Source of the DNA: Monocercomonoides exilis
Lineage: Eukaryota; Preaxostyla; Oxymonadida; Polymastigidae
Assembly (NCBI GenBank): GCA_001643675.2
Contig: LSRY02000036.1
Location: 167,501 to 231,500 of the forward strand
Direction of reading: 5' to 3'
Length of the DNA stretch: 64,000 nt
A model generated the notes under the pieces. That model was not told the DNA's origin. It searched no databases and saw only the letters and a program-made list of their open reading frames with translations. Both the position numbers and the translations under genes were made by a program. This document shows, one piece after another, positions 10,599 to 21,270 of the stretch (position 1 is its first letter; each line of letters opens with the position of its first letter).

Positions 10599-13500
10599 TC
10601 ACATTTCAACATCCCTTTGAAAGTTTAAGTTTGATTCTTCTTCTGAAAGCTTTTGATGTTTATTAGATTTCTTCTTCTTCTTCTTCTTCTTCTTTTGTAT
10701 TCTCTCTTTTTTTCCGCTTGGTGCACAAAGGCTTTCTAATTCTTCATCACTTATTATTGATTTTTCTTCGATTTGTTCTTTTTCTGCTTTTTCAATTAAT
10801 TCCTTGGACGCATCTTTTCCTGAAGAAAAAGCTATTGAATTTTCAGCAGTATTGCAATCAAATTCAGTTTGTTCATAATCCTTATCATTGAATTTTACAG
10901 GTAAATCTTCCATTGCTTTTATTTCATCTCCATAAATTGAATACGAAGTGATTGCAGTTGAAGAAGAAGCTGGAACACTCTCTGGAGACTTGTTTCTCAA
11001 TAACGCTTCAATTTCATTCACATCCACTATTTCCTGCAAAGATTCTGATGTTTCTGGAATTTTGGCATCTTCTTTTGCCTCTGTCTCATTCTTTTTCGTT
11101 GTTTCCTGATTTTCCAGTTCTTTTCTTCGCTTCTGTTTTTCTTTCTTCCATTTCTTCTTTCCTTTTTGTTGAAATGAACTTTCATCGATGTCAAATGCTT
11201 GAATGTTTGATTTATCATCCTTCTGTAACTCTGACTGATGCGAAATAGAATGTGTCTCTTCCAAGTCATCCAACAAATCTGATGAGCTATCATTTTTCGG
11301 AAGTGTTTTTTCATTTTGCAGCGAAGAATTGATATCTTTTATTGTTTCTTCCTTGTCAAACTGATTGAAATGAAAGCTAGCTTCAGTTGAATCCAAATGT
11401 TCGAAGGGAAAGTTATCCATAACATTTGCATTAACCACATTTTCGATTGAAGAATCAATTTCATCAGGAAGATGTACTTCTGTTGAAGAATTTGATGATT
11501 CTTCAGTTGAGTTTCTTTTGTGTTGAATACAAACAGGATTTTGAGCTAATGCATTATTCGGTTCAATCACTTTGAACATATCCCCATCAAATTCAAGTTC
11601 CGATCGAGTAACTTTGTCTGATTTTTTAAATTTTTCTGAATTTTCTTTTTGACAAGTTAACATATCACCATTCTGATAATTCGCGGCATCCTGATTTTCA
11701 GCATTTGAAGAGTTTCCAATCTGAGAATAAAGCTGCTGGTAATTTCCTGTTGATAATGTTTCACTTGTATTTACAGCATTTCCATACTCATCTTTTGAAT
11801 ATTCGCTTGCATTTTTCATCATGTTTCCTTCCTCGGCAGAGTCATCTATTTTTGAGATTGATAACTTTTTTAAGCGCTTTTTCTTCACAACTATAATCAC
11901 AGTTATGATTGAAGCAATGATCAAAACACCTAAAATAACTAATATTATCCACCAATGAAAGGTTTTTGATGGCAGTTCATTAAAGCCATCGTGTTGCTTT
12001 ATAATATCAAGCAATAGAATAGGCTCTGTCTTAATAACGTAATCTTTAGTTGAATGTCTCTCAGATAATGCATATTCATTCAATTTCAGTACGGCTCGTA
12101 TCCAAATCTGAGTTTTTGTCATGTCAAAAACAGATTGAAATTGAGAAATTGAAGCATTAACTGAGAATTCATTTTGATTCGTAAATGTGCACTTTGTAAA
12201 TAACAACGAAACTGCTTGCTTTTCGGAGATTGAATCGGTCGTATCCAAAGAAAAGACTTCGTATGAAACGAGGCAAGGAAGAAGATTTTCCCCAATAAAT
12301 CGGATTAATATTTCATCTTCATTCTCACCTCTCACTGATGAAGATATGTGAGGCCTGCAAAAGAGATATATTTTTTGTGTAAATTCTGTTGGAAATTCTT
12401 CTTCAGATCTGCTATCTTCTTCAAGATCCCAATCAATCAATCCCTTTATTTTGCATCCATTACTTTGAATCCAAAGTTGCAAGAATTCTCCTACAGGAAG
12501 CTTATCAGGATTTCTCAAGCCAGATTCGTCAAAATACGAATCAATTTCTAATTCTCCATTTTCGCACAATACATTCCTGCGAACAGTGGAATATCCCAAT
12601 AAGTTTAATGAATTTCCAATAAATGAGACATTTGAAAGCCTAATTTTTCCTTCGATCACACTTAAAGCTCCTATTGATGAATTTATTAGCTTCACATTCA
12701 TAAATGATGAAGAACAGTCAGTTAAAGCAATAAGAGATCCCTCAAATCTGCAACTAAAATGCTCCTCTTTTTGTTCCTCTTTGTTATACATGAAATTAAC
12801 AGGATTTCTGAGACAAAAGAAAGTGCAATTTGAAACTGTCACAACGCTTTTTGTAACATTTAGCAGATATCCATAACTGGTGCACAAATTATCAACGCAT
12901 ATATCCGAATCTTTTATCTCTAAATTAGCAGAATTGATCTGTATTAAAGAACCAATACCACTCCACGTGATATTATCTAAAGTTAGCCTTGAAACGGACA
13001 ATCTACCCATTTCAGACGAAGACCGAGGCTGAAAAAATAATGGCTGCGAAACATTCATATTCTTGATCGTAACCTCATTCATTGACAATTGATAGAATGC
13101 CATTACAAACAATGATGATGATACAGCAAACTCTTTTCCGATGCTTGATGAAATTTCAACCTCGTCCAAAGCAATTGAACCTCTTCCTCCAGAAACCACA
13201 AACATGCTTGGAGAATCGTTTCGTGATGAATCATAATCAATCGTTATAAATGAAACTTTTAGATTGCCGCTTGACGCGCTGAACAACGCACTTGAATTTG
13301 ACATGAAAAGTGATCCAAATCCAATCACAGTCAAATTTTTTCCTTTTCCGATAATCGAAACATTTTTCGCATCCACGTTAATCGTCTTTATTTCATCTTT
13401 ATGTTTTCCTTCCAATACCTTTATAACGAAGTTCATAACATCATAATTTTTATCAACTGTGCATCCAATAGTTCTGCATGGATCAGCTTCAGAAAATCCG

Positions 13501-15158
13501 CACCATTCGTTTGAATCACTTCCATTTAAAGCCACATATTTTTCCAAAATTCTAAAAGGCAGCCAATTGTTGTATATAGCACTATCCACACTTTCATTGA
13601 ACCACACTCTTTTGTCAGATGTTGTTGAATAACATTCCAAAAAGGGAGAGGATATCAGAAAGTCATCACCCAGAAAAATTGCATCATTACCTCTATCTCC
13701 CTCATCTATGTTCTTGTGAAATAAACTGAAAGTTATGAATTTGGTGTCAGTCATCCAGGAATAGATTTTTGAAAAAGTCAACGCTGCTCCACCAAAACTA
13801 TTTTCACCTTTGATCGTATTTCCAATTAAAAAACAGTCAGAAACGCTCAAAATTGCCGTTTGAGAAGGCCAGTAAAAAGAAATGGCTCCCATTGAATTTG
13901 TACCTTCGTTGTTTGAAACATAAGATTTCTCAAATAAAAACTGTCCTGTAATGTGGTGATCCAATACAAATGTTGCAAATGTTCCAACCAAAGCATTAAT
14001 CGAGCAATTGCTACAAAAGCAGCCAGATAAAATAAAAGTGCCAGATGACGCAGATTCATAAAACATTCCTCCAGCTGCATTATCGGCCAAGCATTGAGAG
14101 ATATTTGTGTTACTAATGTTTGTCACCGTTAAATCCTGAAGATATAAAGCACCACCATTCGAGGATGTGGAACAATTAAAAAATGAACAGAATGAAATGG
14201 TTATGTTGCTTTCTTCTATGTAACAAAATAAAGCACCTCCCTCGGACGTGGATTTTTGAAGATCTTTCCATTCGCACCATTGAAAAGAATGATTTCCGCT
14301 TGGAAGTTCGACTTTTTCAATCATTTGTTTTGGAATTTCCTTCGTTCCGTTTTCCTCAATGTTTGCTTTTTCTGATCGAAAGCAAATACGAAAGGATGAG
14401 TTTTGAAAATGCAGTGAAGAAGATGGTGCACGGATCGATTTCACAATACCTCCATCTATCGCATCCCCAACAGATACGAAAAGACATCCATCAACATAAG
14501 TTTTGGATGGATGAACGTTCAATTCAGCAAAGTTGTCACGCTTGTTAACTGTAACATTTGAAAAAATTGAAGTGCCAATGGTCACATGTATCGTTCTTGC
14601 TGATGAAAGAAACGGGCCTGTTAACAACGTGAAGCACGTAAATTTTGAGCACTCAACATAAATTGAACCTTCGTGAAAAACTTCCAGATCCGGTGAATGG
14701 TCAGCCACCATTGGATGTAATGAACGCGAAATATGAGGAGGATTTATGGAAATATTGAACATGCCAATCTTTCCTCCATTATTACAAATTGGTGAAAAAG
14801 AATTCTCTCCAAAAAAAGAAATTGTACAAAAACGAAAACTCAAATTACCCTCGGATAGCACTGTAAATGGAACGTGTCCTTTATTGATGGCGACACAAAT
14901 ATCCTTCAATTCAATCGATGAATTATGTAAAAGATTTACTAAATCCAAAACGCTTCCAGAATGTCTATACTTATTTTTCTGGAATTCTTCATTTGCTGCT
15001 ATTTTCATTTCTCTCATTGAAAATATGTTTCTATCAGTTTCTGATAAATTATAAAAACTTATTTTTTGTTTTTCGATATTCAAAAAAGTTGCTTCATCTA
15101 GAATAACAAGATTTAAACAAATCATCGCCAAAGTTAATTTAAATGTAATGCATTTCAT
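10599..15158 (-). CDS. large type I membrane beta-helix (pectin-lyase-like) surface protein
   Basis: A single 1519-residue exon. A signal peptide (about 1-22, FKLTLAMICLNLVIL core) is followed by an ectodomain of about 1040 residues rich in short S/N/G-turn beta strands (GGALYLQDLTVTNIS, GGAALTF, ALFSASSGNLK) and many NxS/T sites, as in right-handed parallel beta-helices. Near residue 549 is the motif NEWCGFSEADPCRTIGC, which I associate with large oxymonad surface-protein families. One membrane segment lies at about 1068-1091 (WIILVILGVLIIASIITVIIVV), followed by KKKRLKK (positive-inside). The cytoplasmic tail of some 425 residues is Ser/Glu/Lys-rich with KKKWKKEKQKRRK and a run of Lys near the end. 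Likely an adhesin or surface receptor; no ligand can be named. A fragment of a related gene lies at about 23.5-24.0 kb. Confidence 0.8.
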   Translation of the reverse strand: MKCITFKLTLAMICLNLVILDEATFLNIEKQKISFYNLSETDRNIFSMREMKIAANEEFQKNKYRHSGSVLDLVNLLHNSSIELKDICVAINKGHVPFTVLSEGNLSFRFCTISFFGENSFSPICNNGGKIGMFNISINPPHISRSLHPMVADHSPDLEVFHEGSIYVECSKFTCFTLLTGPFLSSARTIHVTIGTSIFSNVTVNKRDNFAELNVHPSKTYVDGCLFVSVGDAIDGGIVKSIRAPSSSLHFQNSSFRICFRSEKANIEENGTKEIPKQMIEKVELPSGNHSFQWCEWKDLQKSTSEGGALFCYIEESNITISFCSFFNCSTSSNGGALYLQDLTVTNISNTNISQCLADNAAGGMFYESASSGTFILSGCFCSNCSINALVGTFATFVLDHHITGQFLFEKSYVSNNEGTNSMGAISFYWPSQTAILSVSDCFLIGNTIKGENSFGGAALTFSKIYSWMTDTKFITFSLFHKNIDEGDRGNDAIFLGDDFLISSPFLECYSTTSDKRVWFNESVDSAIYNNWLPFRILEKYVALNGSDSNEWCGFSEADPCRTIGCTVDKNYDVMNFVIKVLEGKHKDEIKTINVDAKNVSIIGKGKNLTVIGFGSLFMSNSSALFSASSGNLKVSFITIDYDSSRNDSPSMFVVSGGRGSIALDEVEISSSIGKEFAVSSSLFVMAFYQLSMNEVTIKNMNVSQPLFFQPRSSSEMGRLSVSRLTLDNITWSGIGSLIQINSANLEIKDSDICVDNLCTSYGYLLNVTKSVVTVSNCTFFCLRNPVNFMYNKEEQKEEHFSCRFEGSLIALTDCSSSFMNVKLINSSIGALSVIEGKIRLSNVSFIGNSLNLLGYSTVRRNVLCENGELEIDSYFDESGLRNPDKLPVGEFLQLWIQSNGCKIKGLIDWDLEEDSRSEEEFPTEFTQKIYLFCRPHISSSVRGENEDEILIRFIGENLLPCLVSYEVFSLDTTDSISEKQAVSLLFTKCTFTNQNEFSVNASISQFQSVFDMTKTQIWIRAVLKLNEYALSERHSTKDYVIKTEPILLLDIIKQHDGFNELPSKTFHWWIILVILGVLIIASIITVIIVVKKKRLKKLSISKIDDSAEEGNMMKNASEYSKDEYGNAVNTSETLSTGNYQQLYSQIGNSSNAENQDAANYQNGDMLTCQKENSEKFKKSDKVTRSELEFDGDMFKVIEPNNALAQNPVCIQHKRNSTEESSNSSTEVHLPDEIDSSIENVVNANVMDNFPFEHLDSTEASFHFNQFDKEETIKDINSSLQNEKTLPKNDSSSDLLDDLEETHSISHQSELQKDDKSNIQAFDIDESSFQQKGKKKWKKEKQKRRKELENQETTKKNETEAKEDAKIPETSESLQEIVDVNEIEALLRNKSPESVPASSSTAITSYSIYGDEIKAMEDLPVKFNDKDYEQTEFDCNTAENSIAFSSGKDASKELIEKAEKEQIEEKSIISDEELESLCAPSGKKERIQKKKKKKKKKSNKHQKLSEEESNLNFQRDVEM

Positions 15159-15589
15159 TTTATCCAGAAAATATGTGTATAAAATGAAAATTCTCGAATA
15201 AACATAAATTGATCATTTATAACATAATATGGGAAAATGTTTTTCGAAAAAAAGTTTATGAAAGAGGAATCAAAAATCTCATTGCCAATTTATATTGTCT
15301 ATTCAATGAACCAATTTTTTCCCCAAAAGTATCATATGATGACTGTTGTTTTTTTCGATTTTAATTAAATGCCTCAATTCTGAATGAGAATTAAAAATAA
15401 AAATTTACAATTTTGAATGAAGAAATCACTCAACTCCAATTCCATCTTTTTGAAAAAGCATTTTTAAAACGTTCAGCATCATTTAACCAAAACGCAAACA
15501 ATCAGACTATTTTTTTATTTCTTCGTGAAGTGATGAAAAAAAAGAAAAAATTTATACCCTTATCACAAAACTAAATACATAGCATTTTC
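15159..15589. other. intergenic region, nothing recognised
   Basis: AT-rich spacer between the start of the beta-helix gene and the 3' end of the next gene on the same strand. It should hold the promoter of the former, but no element is distinct. Confidence 0.5.
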
Positions 15590-17104
15590 TCAAACATCAA
15601 CAAAATAATCTGACATATTCAACGATAATTCACCACAATAATAAAATTTTACTTTTAGAAAGTCCAATTGATTGCGAATGCTTATGATGAAATCTTCGAA
15701 TCCTTCTTCTTCCATCTTTTCGAGCACTTTCCTTTTCAGCTCTTTTCTTTTCGCTTCTTCCATTTTATCTTTGCTCATTTCGTCCTTTTCTTCATCCTTC
15801 TCTTCGTCTCTCTCTTCATCCTCCCCAACAAACTCCTCTTCCTCCTCTTCTTCTTCCATTTCATCATCCTCCTTTCCTTTCAATTGATATGAAACATTCA
15901 TTAAAAAATTCAAGCATTCAAATATCTTTCTATCATCAATTTCTGTTTGATGAATGGACTTCACAACAGTATCAGCAGCTCCATTTTCAATCAAATATTC
16001 AACTTTCACAGCTTTATGACTTGCCATGCGTACAAATACACGAATACAGTGATCGCTGATATTCATGTAATTATCTTTTGCTGCTCGATAAGCATGAACA
16101 ATGCTTCTTATAAGACCAACAATTTCTGTATCCCACAATTCAAATTCTTCAAAGAATAACTCCAATATTTGAATCCATCTCATTAAAATATGCTCTTCTT
16201 TCATCTCTTTTCCTTTATTCCTCTCTTCTTTTCTCTTCCAATTCGCACGTCTCGTCAGCTCTTCCAGTTCTCTTGTTGCTTCTCCAACAAAATCCAGCTC
16301 GTTCACAATTGTTCTATTCAATGCTGCTTTAAAAAATAATCTGTATATCAAAAACTGCCAAGCCGAATGATAAGCAAGTCGTGTGAGATTGCCATGCTCC
16401 TGATGGCATTGTATAATCTCTTTGATTTCGCTGATGAAGCATTCTTGCTCCTCTTTCTTGTCAAAAAGTCAGGGAAAATATCAATAGTGTCAAAAAGAAA
16501 AAAAACCATTCAAACTTTCCAATATCCAAATCTACTCAATGCAAGCAAAGCCATTTCCACTTCTTTCTGAATTTCTTCGGTCTCGTCTTTGTTCAAAGCA
16601 ACTTTTAGAAGGCAAGGCACAATAATTGAAAGAAATTCAGATGAGAAATCGTCACGAAGAAAAAGAAAACATTCGCAAAGATCAACAAAAAGCTTTTCAT
16701 CTTTTTTTCTTTCTTCTCATTTTCGTTAATCATAATCTTTTCAAAGCTATTGTTCAACGAAGATTTGCCAAAGCCATAAGCCCACATAAGTTTCAACACT
16801 CTGCAACATCCAACATGCTTCAACAAACAAATTGCATTTTCCAATGACAATTTCTTTTCTGCAATCATTTTGTCTATTTTATTGAACAGTTCTTCAGTGA
16901 TAACAGATTTGAATTCTTCTTTGCTCACGCCTTCTATCAATGCACTCATTTCTTCAATTTTCTGTTTTTGTCCTTCCTCATTGCAAAGTTCAATCTCAGA
17001 AAACAATTCTTCAATAAAAAAGGAAAGAATTGCAATAAACATGAATTCAAATGCAACAATGAATGCATACTAGTGAACTTTTTTGTGTCATCCGTCTCCT
17101 TCAT
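15590..17104 (-). CDS. paralogue 1 of a helical-repeat-like family; frameshift in exon 2
   Basis: Three exons by comparison with the copy at 19.8-21.3 kb: 17104-17071 (34 nt, MKETDDTKKFT), 17008-16516 and 16456-15590, with introns of 62 nt (GTATGC, phase 1) and 59 nt (GTTTGA, phase 0). The intact form would have about 464 residues. Both paralogues share LFNKIDKMI..KK, ENAI.L.KH.G, LSI.VPCLLK.AL, NLT.LAY..AW.FL.YRLF, TIVNEL.F..EA.RELEELTR and a C-terminal LS.N.SDYFV. This copy adds an acidic Glu/Asp insert near the C-terminus. Inside exon 2, a run of 7 A on the coding strand (window bases 16702-16708) is one base short: before it the frame matches paralogue 2, and after it the neighbouring frame does (EKLFVDLCEC). 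This is either a pseudogenising mutation or a sequencing error. Alpha-helical, HEAT/ARM-like composition; no function known to me. Confidence 0.65.
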
Positions 17105-19851
17105 TTTTATAAGAACATTTTATGCAGAAAACAATATCATATTGACATTTCCATTGAATTCGCATATGTTTGAATAAAAGAAGCAGATGAAAAATAAAAA
17201 CTCAAAATTATCACAAAAATCTATGAGTTCACACCATATTTTTATGCGCAAGTCTTTGGGAAGGTTCTGTAAAGAGAAGAAACGTTTTATTTCTTTGTTG
17301 GTTTGTTGTTATGGATGTGTTGATCGTATCGCTTTTTTGAATAGAGATATTCCCTGTTTAAATGAAAAATTGGCGAATGAAAGATATTGTCATCATAAGA
17401 ACAATTCTTTCCTGCGACTTTATGTTTCAATGATGAAGATATGTTCGTTTTGGTTTATTGATGCGTTGAATTTCACATTTGGACAACCAAGTCGATTCAT
17501 TAAGAAAATTGTTTGGACATAAAGTATGTGCATGCTTTTTTTTCGATTATTATTCATTTTGAAGAGGTCACCTTTTGCAATCTATTCAGGAAACAGAAAT
17601 ATGACTTATTGTTTTTAGTGCCTATTTTCGCCTTTCAGGGTGGAATTTCGAGTGAGGACGAGATGTTACGTATCTTCTATGCATGAGGAAGATACTTGAC
17701 GAGTGTTGAATTATGTGTTGTTTTTCGTTGAAACAAAATGGAATTTAATAGAAATTATTGGAATTTCTATTCATCAAAAAGTCGGAACTCGACTCATCTG
17801 AGAGAGAAATGACATCTGAAAAGGATAATAAGCGAATTAGATGATGAAACAATTTAAAACCGAAGGAATAATAAATGTTTGTTTGAGGATAATAGACAGT
17901 ATCACAGGAACAAAATATTGAAAAAAGCTTAAAAAACATATTGTAAATGTTTGCTGTAACTTTAATTGAAGTGATAATTTTTTTTTGTTCAGGAAGTTGA
18001 AAGAGCGGAGTTTTCGATAAATTTAAGAAAAAAAAGAAAGGACTTGAATGAAATATGAATAAGAACCGATGAAATTCAAGATATATTGAAGATGGATATA
18101 ATCGGACTTTGAAGAAGAATTATTTTTGAGTCAAGATGGTTTTTGTGAAAGAAGGGAAACGAAAATGGAAGAAATGGAATGAAAAAGATATCGCTCAATA
18201 TTTCCTATTCTTTGTCAAAAAGATGGAAAGAGGATTGAGCTGAAAGTGAAAGGGATTCAGAGGTTTCTCTCACCAGAAGAAGATGCAGAAACGATGAAGA
18301 TAAAAACAAGAAATAGAAATTTTTCACGTAACTCTCTGTTGTTTGATGATATTTCTCTTCACAATTCTTTTCTTTCAATCATCTCATTCAATTTATTTCT
18401 TCTTCTTCTTCCAATGCAGCAATGTCAATTCATTGGTCTCCTGCATTTTCACTTTTCTCCACAGAATCAAATTGAATTTCTTTTCGTTTTGCCTCAAAAT
18501 TCAGAAAATACAAGAGAAAAATGAAGAAGGAAGAAAAATCAAAAATATAAATGAGAATAAAAAGAAGAGGGGTTGGTGAATGAAGAGAAAAAGAAAAAGG
18601 AAAAGACAATGAAAGAACTTTTGATTGGATTGAAGGAGAAGACGGAGAAGGAGAAGAGGGAGAGAAAGAAGCAGGTGATGATGATGGATATGACGACAAT
18701 GTTGCAAAGAGCTCGTTCAATGGCAAATGACAAGTGGCAAGTGGCAGAGATTTTGATAGGAATCCTGAGGATGAGTGGGAAGCAGCCGGTTCCTTCGTTT
18801 TTTGAGCTGATTTGAAACATTGTTTTCCTCAATTGCCTCTTCAAATGTGTCTATTTACCAGACTTCTGATGCTGTTTGCTCGGCTCTTTCGGAGCCTTCG
18901 CTTCGAATAAAAGAGAAAATTCAAGTCATTCTCTTCATCATCATCATCATCTTCTTCTTCTTCTTCCTCATCTTCTTCCTCTTCTTCTTCCTCTTCTTCT
19001 TCCTCATCTTCTTCCTCTTCCTCTTCCTCTTTTCTTTCTTCTTCGTCTTTATCTTCTTTTTATTCAAAATTCTCAACTTTATTTCAATCATTTTTGATTT
19101 CCACTTTTTCTTCTTCTTTTTAAAGAAATATTTCTTATTTCAAAATCTTCGTAAAAAGTCCATCATCTCAAATGTACAATTCAATTTTGATTTTTTTTTA
19201 TTCTTCTCTCTTTCTCTTTCTCTCTCAATCTTCAAGGGATACATCAAAACTCTCATCAGAATATCTTCCTCTTCTCCGATTTTCAAATTAAACATTTTTG
19301 TTCCCAACAGATGCTGTAAACGGATTGTTTTAACTTTTGGAAATGGAAATGTTGAAAAATGAGGAAACAGGCAGAGGAAAGCGTTTGGATTGAACGTTTC
19401 TCTAAACTTGAAGCAGCATAAACGTTGTTGTTAGCTGTTTTTGTTGCATTTTCAACATTCGCTGAGGGTTTCTGATACTCCTCGAAAGCAAAGGAAGCAT
19501 TGCGAAAACACAATTTTTGTTCCAATGAGCTGAAAAGAGGTTGTTTTGAGAAAACCATGCAAAGAATGAATGAAGAATTTGAAATGGTAAATGTTTGTTA
19601 ACTCATTTTGGGAAGAACTTTGGTGAAAGAAAGAAGAAAATGGAGAAATTCATGATTTGAATTATTTTCATTTGAAAAAACAAAAATTGAATCTTTTTTT
19701 TTTTTTGTTATTTCTTCACTTCATTTTGATGAATCTGGATAATAAATCACTTTTAAAGCAAACATATGAAAATTAATTTTTGTACCGTTTTGTGAAATGA
19801 TTAAAAAAGAGAAAATTGAAAATAAAGAGTGACAAAATACAAAGAATTTCC
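17105..19851. other. intergenic region between tandem paralogues, mostly unassigned
   Basis: The first 450 bp look like a diverged duplicate of sequence upstream of paralogue 2 (compare about 17220-17310 with 21360-21490), so the duplicated block probably includes upstream DNA. Short ORFs at 17187-17522, 18246-18524 and 18573-18815 start with ATG but have no recognisable domains and may be gene remnants. Around 18.9-19.05 kb is a TCT-rich tract. Confidence 0.4.
18931..19045 (+). repeat. TCT/TCC-rich low-complexity tract
   Basis: A run of (TCATCT/TCTTCC)n. Read on the minus strand it gives an uninterrupted Glu/Asp block followed by NDLNFLFYSKRRLRKS, so it could be the acidic part of a decayed gene. 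Confidence 0.7.
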
Positions 19852-21270
19852 TCAAATATTCACAAAATAATCTGAAATTTTCAACGATAGTCCAAGATAA
19901 TATCGTCTGTTTAAAATCTTTAAAGTTTCATGAAAGCTAATGATGGTATCTTCGTATCCTTCTTCCTCCAGCTTTTTAAATGTCTCCATTTTTGTTGCCT
20001 TTCTTTCCTCTTCTTCCTTTTCATCTTTCTCCTCTTCTTCCAATCGATTTGAAACATTCTTAAAGAATTGCAAGCATTCATTTGCCATGCCTTCATTCAA
20101 TGTTTGTCTCTGAATCCTCTCCAAAACAGCTTTCACAGCTCCTCCTTTCATCAAGTCATAAACTTTCACAACTCTATTTTCCACCGCATTTATCAAGGGA
20201 TATGTGCACCAGAGATCAATTTCTCTGTGATTATCATTTGATGCTCGAAATACATAGGAAATGCTGCTTAAAATCTCAGCAAATTCTTCATTCTGCAATT
20301 GGCACCCGCTAAAATAAACGTTCGACGTTTGCAGCCATCTCATCAATGAAAGCTCTTCTTTCCTTTCTTCTTTGCTCATTTCCTCTTTTTTCTTCTTCCA
20401 ATTCACATTTCTTGTGAGCTCTTCCAATTCTCTTGCTGCTTCTCTTCCAAAATGCAGCTCATTCACAATAGTATCTTCCAAGCTATTGTCAACAAAAAGT
20501 CGATAATTCAAAAAACTCCAAGCAAACTGATAGGCAAGTTTAGTGAGATTTCTGTGTTTCTGCTGATGTTTGATGATTTCTGTAATTTCCTTCAAATATA
20601 GTTCTTGCTTCATTTCCTAATTAGAAATAAAGGGGAAAAAAGCAAGCATAATAAAAATGAAAAAGAAGTGCTCATACACCATATCCCATTTCGCTCAAAG
20701 TTAGCAAAGCCATTTCCACTTCTGTTTGAACTTCCTCGTTTTCCTCTTTGTGCAATGCAGCTTTCAGAAGGCAAGGTACGCAAATTGAAAGCAATTCGGG
20801 TGTGAAGCTGCAGCTTAGAAAAATATAGCATTCACACAGATCAACAAAAAGCTTTTCATTCTTTTCTTCTTTTTTCTTTTCTTCTTCAAAAATCATCCTC
20901 TCAAATCTTCTTTTCAATTCAGAATTATAAAAACCATTACTCCTCACGTTTTTCAGGGTCTTCAAATATCCAATATGCTTCATCAGCAAAATTGCATTTT
21001 CCATTGTCATTTTCTCTTCTTCAATCATTTTATCAACTTTATTGAACAGATATGGAGTGAAAACGGATCTATGTTCTTCTTCATTCATTCCATCAATTAT
21101 TTCATTCATTTCTCCTATTTTCTTTCTCTGCTCATCTTCATTGCTATGCTCCAGTTCACAAAACAATTCTTCAAATAAATAAAGAATAAATTAAATCACA
21201 ATAATCATGAATTCAAATTCAATAACAAGTACAAACCATTAAACCTTTTGATTCTACTCGTTGTCTGCAT
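19852..21270 (-). CDS. paralogue 2 of the helical-repeat-like family, intact
   Basis: Three exons: 21270-21237 (34 nt, MQTTSRIKRFN), 21168-20678 and 20616-19852. The introns are 68 nt (GTTTGT...GAAG, phase 1) and 61 nt (GTATGA...TTAG, phase 0), at the same positions and phases as in paralogue 1; 429 residues. The ORF of exon 2 has no in-frame ATG and a stop just upstream, and the 34-nt first exon supplies both start and phase. The protein reads LFCELEHSNEDEQRKKIGEM..., then LFNKVDKMIEEEKMTMENAI, LSICVPCLLKAAL, EITEIIKHQQKHRNLTKLAYQ, a lysine/glutamate-rich loop and ISDYFVNI. It is predicted all-helical, without signal peptide or membrane segment. I believe this is a multicopy family in oxymonads but cannot verify that; function unknown. 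Confidence 0.75.
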
